Shown here: in pieces, positions 55,961-64,000 of the stretch
Numbering within the stretch: the first letter of the stretch is position 1
Layout: the number at the start of each line of letters is the position of its first letter
Source: Macrolepiota albuminosa
Taxonomy: Eukaryota > Basidiomycota > Agaricomycetes > Agaricales > Agaricaceae
Length of the DNA stretch: 64,000 bases
NCBI GenBank assembly: GCA_027475525.1
Contig: JAMWFC010000056.1
Location: forward strand, 744,001 to 808,000
Direction: 5' to 3'
Made by a program: the position numbers and the translations under genes
The notes under the pieces: model-generated
What the model was told of the DNA's origin: nothing
Seen by the model: the letters and a program-made list of their open reading frames with translations, nothing else
Database searches by the model: none

Positions 55961-57360
55961 TCTAACACGTCGCCTACCACGTCCTCTTTCACGTCCATCA
56001 TGTCCTTCCTCCCTATTGCTATCGAGATTCGCAAAGGAAAGAGAACAAACAAATCCCCGTAACTATATTTTCATTATTACAAGGCTCCACTCCACGTGCA
56101 TGACCCTTCGGTTTGAGGTGGACCAGGCATGCGTGTTACTTTAATTTTACATACATACCATAAAACTCCAACGGTAACTACAATGAATCATGTGTTACTA
56201 CTCACATGCGGCAGATGGACGACCATCTCAGTTTGTCCCTGGAATAAAATGAACCGGGGTATTGATAGGTACCCGGTTATAGTTTTAGGCTTCAACCCAC
56301 CGCCAAAGCCAGTTGTAACTCACAACTTAAATTTTCAAAGACAAATTTACTTACGACGACTAAGTGTGGTCAGCAGGCCTGTGATATTGCGATGAATAAA
56401 ATTGGGAATGATGGCGCCTTCCATCATACAATACGTGTCCTCGGCATTCAATGCCAAACATCCATCCATCATGTACGTACATATTATGTCCATAAATCTA
56501 TAACATCATGTATGTAAATGTCAGAATTACTCACGTGCAAGGAGTGAATGGTCATAAGATGCCGAAAGGTATCCCCACACACCAAGGTACGTACATTTTA
56601 CGTTTTACGTACCCTTCGAGATATCGGTGGGTGTACACACTAACTCGTCATGGCCATCCACATACGTACATGAACGGATCATGATATCATCATGCCTTAC
56701 GACAAACACCCCACGGAATCAGTTCCCCGATTCACATATGTAACTATATTGCTCAGGTTGTACCTTTCTAAAATGATAAAAAAAATGATAGAACAAAAAT
56801 TGGGGCAGCGATCCATCGACCAAACTGGTTATTTCTTTTTTCATATCTCCATGATCATCCTAGAGACATGTCTTTTGAATTCAAATACACAACGACCGTG
56901 TGGGTGAGGTCTCGTTTCCATTCGAGTCAAACCTACATAAATTTATGGACGGGTGTATCATTAGATACCCATTCATGAGGGACGACTGAGATGTACCATT
57001 GTTTGGGGTACGCGCCCACATACACCATGGATGAGTCAATGTGTGGTCACTTGACATTACGTTTCATACATGTCCTAGTGCGCGTGCCTTTGTGGGCACC
57101 CCCCCCCTCGGCGTCTTATAATATCACGTGTGAGTAGTACAGGACACGTAATGGCTGATTGAATGCTTGCCTGGCGTGGGCACGACTCTCAACAAACACG
57201 ACACTGTCTCCTTGGTGGCCACGGCATTGGTATTGCGAAACGCATTCCTGTCGAAAAGAATAGAGCGTTCCTCGAGCGTTCTCCGATGTCCTAGGCTCAT
57301 CATGAACTTGACGTTCTAAGGCTCCACTTCATTGTCAAAATTTTTCGCCCGGGGGAGCCG
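55961..57360. other. intergenic, no gene supported
   Basis: Several GTACGTAC-type motifs and one C run (about 57,100). No recognisable coding sequence. Confidence 0.4.
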
Positions 57361-57457
57361 CAAATCAAATCAAAAAAAGAAGAAGAAGAAAAGCAAATCA
57401 AGAAAAAAAGAAGGAGAAGAAAAGCAAATCAAGAAAAAAAGAAGGAGAAGAAAAACA
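57361..57457. repeat. purine-rich tandem repeat
   Basis: A 31-bp unit starting GCAAATCAAGAAAAAAAGAA is repeated from 57,393 and 57,424, after an AGAAGAAGAAG stretch. Confidence 0.8.
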
Positions 57458-58948
57458 AAACGGGTTATCTGATCATTGATTATTGACCAAGCGGATATGC
57501 TGGGAATCTCGAGGTCACCGGGCGTCAACCCAGAAGTCGGAGTTGACAGGGGACTACAAGGTATGTGCTACGTTTGATGGAGCGTGTAACATCTTTGAGT
57601 CTAGGACAATTCGGGGTTGGCATAGTTCTGGATCAGCGTAACTTCGGTCACAATCAGTCATACGCACGTACGTATCATAATGAAAGAGATGGGTGTGTCA
57701 TGACACTTACGATCTCCGTCGATCCTGAACGCGGACATGGGACTCAGGATACGGATATGTCGGAATGTATGTCATTGACACTGGTAAAATTGAGAATGTC
57801 ATTGTGATCGGCTAGCCGTGCATCCCCTCGAGGTTAGTTGCGCTACGGCAACTATCATGAAACATGACGGACTCGAATATTTGTCTGATGCTCTCCGACA
57901 GAGATAAGGAAAAAACAAACAAACAAACCGAACAAATGGTGTTGGTAACTCCGCAACATACAAAGATATCATCCATGATTGTCGTGGTAACACACGGAGT
58001 TTCCAAACCGTGGGGAAGGTAGTCAAACGGTAAGGTGCTCCTCACTATACATACATGCACAGCACAGCGCGCGCCGTGAAGTACCGCGAGACCAGTGGGC
58101 AAGACAGATCCAGATATGATCCAACGAGGTTGAAAGACGTTCGACTGCATGCACCGCCGAGCTCCGGCAAATCGAAGGAGATCATTCACGCCGGTCCAAG
58201 GTAAAAGGTGCCGGTCGTGTGACGTAAATGTGCCTCGTTCCTGGAGCTGGAGTGATGAAGTTCAAGACTGTTAATTGCAAGAGATAAACGGCACCTTGGA
58301 CGTACCGCATCAGTCTCTGATGTGATTTGGCTCTAATAATGGCTGAATGACGCGCTGCTAAGATGTACTGATCAGATCTATACTAATGGATTAATTACAC
58401 GCCCCATGTGCGCTTCCAGGACAAAATTATCAGGCTAGGAGCTGTGGTGATAAATACCATTATCACCGTTGTCGAGTGCATAGAATATGAATGACATTCG
58501 ATTTCAGGTTTCGTCCGTGTTAATACCGTGGGACAAGACACAGCGCATGATTGTCTAAAGGTTTGTATAAGGACAAAACCGTGTGAGAAACACATTTCAA
58601 GCTCGCACAGGCCTGCGGATGATGCCGTACGCCTAGTGAGACAATCATGGGATGACGGAGAATTAATTAAGACAGACAGAATACCCAAGCTCAAGATGGA
58701 AGATCTCACAAGCCGTCGAAAAAAACGGTTTTCATTGATCGTAACTCCGTATTGCTCGGATGTTAGCAAGAGACCTCGGGTACTCGTGAGAGACTCGGAG
58801 ATCTCTCCATCCCAGCTGAGGAATCTGATTCATGACTCGTATCAATCCCCCCACTGCTCCTGCGAATGTGCTACAGTATGAATGCTAGAACGCTGAGACC
58901 TTCAACGTGAGCTTTCCAACCCTGAGAAAGAACTCATCGGATGACTAC
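57458..58948. other. intergenic, overlapping chance frames
   Basis: Frames of 117-125 residues occur on both strands (58,528-58,881 plus; 58,395-58,769 and 57,812-58,189 minus) and overlap each other. None has a recognisable feature. Confidence 0.35.
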
Positions 58949-59285
58949 CAGGAAATATTCTTTCGGGGCAGTGCGTTGTTCAAAGATGGTTGACATAGAC
59001 TAAGTTCTCGACCACGGTCTGATTCAGCCAATCAAAGTCGGGGAAACAGCATCACAGGCAAGTGGGAAGGAAAACTCTTGAAAAGTAGTTCTGAGGAACA
59101 TTGCGATACCACGTAGCTCCCAGGAAGTATTCTTTCAAGCGTCCTTGAGAGATGGCTGACATGGACTCCCCGAAAAGGTCCCAGACCACGGTCTGATTCA
59201 GCCGATCAGAATTGGAGAAACGGCATCACAAATGTCTGAAGAAAAGAATCCTGAAAAGTAATTAAGAAGATCGTTTCAGGGCAGG
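58949..59285. repeat. diverged tandem duplication, 172-bp period
   Basis: Copy 1 starts CAGGAAATATTCTTTC at 58,949 and copy 2 CAGGAAGTATTCTTTC at 59,121. Both contain ACCACGGTCTGATTCAGCC. The copies differ at many sites, so this is an old, genuine duplication, unlike the 77-bp ones. Confidence 0.75.
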
Positions 59286-60503
59286 GATCGTAACTTTCGG
59301 AGACTTTAGGCAAAGCTTTCAATTTTTGGAGAGAGGCGGGGAGGCGCAGGTAACTTGCTCTGAGATGATCCATGCCTCAACCGGATTTTGGTTCGTCATG
59401 AGAGTATGCAATGGTGTGCTCAATGGCGTCCTCCAGAATGAGTAGAGTTGGGTAAGCAGCGATGACAGGACCAGTTGGTGAGAAGACGGTTTGGAATCTC
59501 TGGTGGGGCTAGATTCGCATGTATGCAATAATCTATTCTTGGATCGGTTTCTGTTTCATGTGTTAGTGGGCTCTGTCGCTTGGCACTAGATCCCCTCATT
59601 TATCTTCCAGCTCTTGTGGCGTAAGCCTTCAGAATCAGAAAGAAGTATTCTTGTTTTAAATTTCAAGGTTTGAGTTGCGACATCGTGCGGGCACGAACTC
59701 ACGAAGCAAGAAGGAGATCATCAGCTGCTGACAGATCATGTACATGTATTGCTTGAATAAGGAAATGTTTCCAATAACTTTGGGGCTTCTCCCCATCGAA
59801 TTGTCACTTGTCCGTCTACAGAATTCGCTTCCGCTTGCTTACGAGGACCTCTCTTTGTTTCCGAATTCATTCTTGAGTTCGTATATGCGACGCGCCATGT
59901 CCGGTGCTGCTTTGGAGAGTCTTAGGGACTGACCATTGTACGAGGCCGAAGGGCTCGGTATGTTATCAAAGAGATGCTTTTCGTCGAGCGGGAGTTCCAA
60001 TCAGCGAATATTGATTAGAGTGCAGGTTGGCCCATGGAGAAATCGGAATTCCTGTCACATATGTTGTGTCTGTAGAGAAGTCAACGCTGATGGCCGCCCA
60101 TGCTACATACCCCTGGCTAGTCTGAAAAGATATCCATGTATCATGGATTGATTCATGGAACTACTGCTAACATCGGCAGCTGTTGTTGTTAGGGTCTGTT
60201 CCGTCGGAAATGCACAGCTGGCTGAAACGAAGCGCTCTCAGCTCCGTCACCATCATCGACGGTGGTAAATTTGGTGTAACCTTTTCTAAACAGGTTAGAT
60301 TGAAAATTAATTTTGAGTTCCTTTGCCATCGAGAGCTCAGGATAGTCACCATAGAGTCGAATCTATCAGATCGGAAGTCCATGAATTGGATCTGAATATA
60401 AGATACTGGAGGTTGTCTGAGTCTCTCCTTGTTATCCACTGACTTCATCTATTCCTTGTTGGAACACTAACTAGCAATCCCCTCCCCAAGTTACCTATAA
60501 TTC
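59286..60503. other. intergenic, promoter side of microgene
   Basis: No gene supported. Short frames on both strands without features. Confidence 0.35.
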
Positions 60504-61054
60504 ATGTGTCGCATACGCCAGTAAGTAATCCTCAAACTATGTAACTTCGCAGATCCCATTCACCACTCAGGGTCGCTCACAACTACGCACGATGCGGGCA
60601 TATCGTGCAGCAGGTAGGTGGCCACACGTTATCCTTCGTGACTATGGTGATTATCGACCATTACTACAGCCTGACACCATGGTAATGCCTTTCCTTGGAT
60701 CGTTGTCTTTGGGAGTGCTGAGATAAGAAACTTATAGGTTGTTTGCGGCAACCGGTACTGCAAATTTAGTCCATACCACCCACCTGATTGTCTTCCCCCT
60801 CAATGCACTCGAACGTGCGCACAGTAGTAAGCCAACACAATTTTATTCCCTCATTTTGCTTTTGACAACTGATGTTTTACTTTATATTTGGCATTAGCCG
60901 AGGATATCCTGAACAGTACTGTAAGCCGCTTTCGTTAATGGCAATTTTGGTATATCAACTGAGAGCACTGATTGTTACAGCCCGGCGCCTCAACGATTTA
61001 TGTCCTGGCTGCGACAGGATTCACAGACACAGCAGAAATTCTTATCCCCTTTAG
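60504..61054 (+). CDS. small cysteine-rich protein, copy 2
   Basis: Six exons: 60504-60520, 60571-60613, 60670-60681, 60738-60826, 60898-60920 and 60981-61054. They total 258 nt, giving 85 residues. Exons 1-5 are 17, 43, 12, 89 and 23 nt, exactly as in the paralog at 32,295. The protein reads MCRIRQVAHNYARCGHIVQQ, PDTM from the 12-nt exon, then CGNRYCKFSPYHPPDC, CTRTCAQYRGYPEQY and LCPGC near the end. The cysteine pattern is kept and all introns are GT-AG with good donors. The C-terminal tails of the two copies differ. Function unknown; a metal-binding or disulfide-rich small protein is likely. The clean frame in both copies suggests selection. Confidence 0.85.
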
Positions 61055-62697
61055 CCACCTGCAGAACTTTACTTCGTATTAGCTTCCTAGGACATAATTT
61101 ACTGTACTTCCCAGCTGTGCTGTGGTTGCCCAGGACTCTAATGCCAGCTTCATCACATTATTTGCCTGCGGACGTTTGTTCCGCATAGGTTTCCGGCTGT
61201 GCGTTACTATAACAGAGTAATTCCATCGAAAAAGTTGTACACTCTTCCTTGACAACAGTGAAATATCATGATGCAATTTTTTTTGAGTTGATTGATGCAT
61301 GCCAAGTTACTACCATAATATGTGATGGGCCTACTGTGGTTAAGATATATTTGGAAGAATACGCCACAATGTGTAGATTTCATGCGAAAAAAAAGATCAT
61401 CATGGAAACCCTTAACAAGGCCCTCGGTTTCACAAACCCTCACATGGTAAGCCGCGGCATCACGTGGCGAGGCTTCGACCTTGGTGGTGGGAAACTTTAC
61501 ACCTGAATGAGTTTGGAAATGCTAGGATCCGAACCGTACGCCATCCGTAAGCGTGCCAGGATCAATCACTTCACATCGCTTTGTTTCTGTGGCCACCTGC
61601 ATTGTAATACTCCGAAAAATGTGGGTAGAAGATTACATATATGATATATCGCGTGCGGGAACCTTCAATCGTTTCTATCACAGACTAAGGATTATTATTA
61701 GAGTGTCCGTACAAATCTAGGTTCAGATTCTACCAGGAAACCCGTGCTTACAGGATGTGTAAACATATTTAGAGATATATAACGTCAAGGGCTTGTTACG
61801 ATGAGCCATCTGCACCTGCACAATCATCCAGGCTATTTTTGTTGACTAACACCCGAAGGAATTACCCCTTCTTCATTCCATTCTTATTCCCTCTGCCCAA
61901 GTTAGTCCAGCATCAGTAGTAGTGGAGTGGGAACATTCCAAGTGACACATGTACTTTTCAAGACAACCACAATCGTTTACCACATTCGTAATACAAGTCA
62001 TAGCAGTTGCCTAAGACAGAGTATCGATATGACTTTTTTGTGTCGGGTTGCGGGTTGGATCCGATGGGCCTGTTGGTAAAGCTCCGTTCCGCGTCCCTTG
62101 GTACTGTATGATTTTTCCCTCCCTTTCCTTTTGCTTCTGCGGCATCCTTCAATTGAATATCCTCTGATTGTCTAGGGCTCTGCTGCCGCTGTTTCAGTTG
62201 CGTCATCCACCCCTTTCTTTGGCCGACTTCGAGCATCACATTGAATGTCGCCTTTTCAAGAGATTTGTTTGCAATAGCCAAAAGTTTCCTTTATGCTTAT
62301 CTATTATACTTGTTTTTGATCGAATGCTTAAGGTTTGATGGTGTGCCAAATTTTTCAATGTCTGTGCCATAAGATTACAACTTTAACCGATGGGAACTTG
62401 ATGTTGTCAACTTCCTCACCATTACACCATATGGGTATGCCAAGGCACTCTGCTTTCCGGCAGCGCTCCTGCCAAGCGTTGAGGTTCTCGTTATTGAAGT
62501 TACAATCCGGAATTGTTCATCATGTCGTACACCTATATCAATTGATCTAAATACGTCTTTGGCGTGTGTGCACTTAAATACTGGCCTTGGCAGCCCAAGG
62601 GTCATTCTTGTTCGACACCACACTATTGGAGGGAATAAGCTTCTGGTTCCTTTCGCTCCTTCTCCTTTACTTCGCTTTCCCACATATCCATTCTGAA
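61055..62697. other. intergenic, no gene supported
   Basis: A 107-residue minus-strand frame (62,281-61,958) is rich in charged residues and has no known motif. The upstream region of the DUF3445 gene is included. Confidence 0.35.
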
Positions 62698-64000
62698 ATG
62701 CTGAGCCCCACACTCTTCAGCACTGCTGTAGCTCTTAGTCTCACTCTCCTCATCTTTTTATATTCTCTTTCGGCACGAATAAGGCGTAATGCTCTACCCA
62801 ACTACGCTCAGCTCTCAGGCGTCCCTCTTCCTCAGCCCCTATGGGACTTCAACGTGAAGATCGCCAAAGCCAGACCATACCGTCCATTTCGGTGGAATTA
62901 CTACCAGACTATGTGTGCGTCGTCAGCTCACTGGTATATGGCGATGAGTCTGTTTAATGAGGTTAATCCACATCTCTAGCTCTAAAGAAATTTGAGCCTG
63001 ATTTTTGGCTTGAACTCGAATCTACATATGTAGACCGACTTGAGCAACGAAAGAAGCTTTACTCCCAATACAAGACGGACGTCCTGAATGCGCTTCCCGG
63101 CAGTTCCTCCGCATGTGTCGAGCTCGCAGAGATGGCTATTCAGTTCCTATGCGCGCGCTACCCCCGTCACTTCACCTTTACGTCATCTACTGGCGTATTC
63201 AACAACCGCATTCTCGGCCTGAAGACGGACACTACTACATGGCGCCACAAAGACGAGGAAGAAGGCGCGGGTATTAGAGCATTACAGTTTCTGTTTGAAC
63301 ATGTACCAGAAGATTTTCTGGTGATGCAAGAGAATGCAGTAACGGGCAAATATGAGCTTCGTGCTGGTATTGCCTGCTCGGCGCTGGGATGGACAATTAA
63401 TCATAAGCTTGGCAAGCCATTACACGAGATTCACGGCCCTATACCGGATTATAAGGAGAAGCTGCAAATTTCCATGGATAGGTGAGTTGATAGAAACAAG
63501 ATGATAAAAGCACAACTTATCTGTTTTCATTAAGATTCTTCTCCAATATACCTTGCGACAAGCCCATCCAGCGTGGCTCATGGGGTCTCGAGATTGGAGA
63601 GCCACTCTTCGCACCTCCAGGCGGTCCACACCTCCAGCTTCGCGAAACCCAGCTCTCCAATCTCAGGCTTGAAGATATATATTTACGTGTCGACTGGCAA
63701 ATTTTGCGCCGGCTCCCCAACTCCCGAGCAATTGTGTTCAACTATAAAGCGCTATTTACGCCCTTCGTAGAGCTCCGCAAAGAGCCGTACATCCCGCGGC
63801 TCCTTGCAAGGATATTAAGAGATGGGAAGGAAGAAATTATGAAGTATAAGGGAACATGGCATGTCGAACACAAGGTTTTGCCGGCGCTAGATCGTTGGGC
63901 CTCTGAGCAGGAGGATAAAGGGTGGGTACCGAAAGATTGGAAGGAGAGAACGCTGGATGAAGATCCATTCTTCCCTGGTTGGAACTCCCGATTGCGGTAG
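62698..64000 (+). CDS. DUF3445 / haem-dependent oxidative N-demethylase-like protein
   Basis: Three exons: 62698-62914, 62980-63481 and 63535-64000. They give 394 residues, and the TAG stop is the last codon of the window. The family (DUF3445, PF11927) includes the alpha subunit of bacterial haem-dependent oxidative N-demethylase; the fungal members have unknown substrates. The N-terminus has a hydrophobic segment (about residues 5-22, FSTAVALSLTLLIFLYSLS), probably a membrane anchor. Then comes the family pattern: GVPLPQPLWDFNV, ARPYRPFRWNYYQTM, PDFWLELESTYVDRL, GWTINHKLGKPLHEIHGPIP, CDKPIQRGSWGLEI, LRVDWQILRRLPNSRAIVFN and TPFVELRKEPYIPRLLARI. The first ATG in frame is 62,698; the upstream extension lacks an ATG. 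No damage seen. Confidence 0.88.

Noticed and set aside
57995..58045. tRNA-like GTAGTCAAACGGTAAGG block
   Set aside because: No acceptor stem pairing or T-arm found.
58395..58881. Overlapping 117- and 124-residue frames on opposite strands
   Set aside because: No domain, no splice support, and each would be the shadow of the other.
61958..62281. 107-residue minus-strand frame
   Set aside because: Charged low-information composition, no recognised motif, no supporting context.

Overview
The window looks like chromosomal DNA of a basidiomycete fungus, most likely a mushroom-forming agaricomycete. Genes are broken by many 45-85 nt GT-AG introns, exons of 10-24 nt occur, and the transposon fauna (Copia, Gypsy-like LTRs, DIRS-like tyrosine-recombinase element, Tc1-like, short TIR elements) fits that group. 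This is an inference from gene structure and protein families; no search was possible.

Layout. 1-3,000: shugoshin SGO1 (six exons), with a doubtful gene on the opposite strand upstream. About 3,540-19,330: an AT-rich, CpG-poor island of decayed repeats, holding a GC-rich solo LTR, a Gypsy-like remnant, a Tc1-like element and a DIRS-like remnant. 19,905-21,803: a two-exon gene of unknown function on the minus strand. 21,900-34,400: gene-poor DNA with an apparently intact Copia retrotransposon (identical LTRs, 5-bp target duplication), three short inverted-repeat elements and a six-exon cysteine-rich microgene. 34,484-37,276: a 20-exon major facilitator gene of the vacuolar basic amino acid transporter type. 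About 37,440-50,560: a second AT-rich island with two more Tc1-like elements and solo LTRs, one Tc1-like copy nested in a solo LTR. 50,560-64,000: microsatellites, a proline-rich 186-residue gene, a degenerate C-tract/A-tract array, a second cysteine-rich microgene paralogous to the first, and a DUF3445 gene whose stop codon is the last base of the window.

The host genes show no shared pathway. SGO1 protects centromeric cohesion, the MFS protein is a membrane transporter, and DUF3445 is a haem-enzyme-like family. The two microgenes are clear paralogs: their first five exons have identical sizes, including a 12-nt exon.

Two general points. First, at least twelve direct tandem duplications in the two repeat islands all have a period of exactly 77 bp. 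That is best explained by k-mer overlaps left unmerged during assembly, not by biology, and they artificially frameshift several elements. Second, the islands carry the signature of CpG-directed C-to-T decay: a CpG-rich solo LTR and a related sequence that has lost its CpGs are both present.
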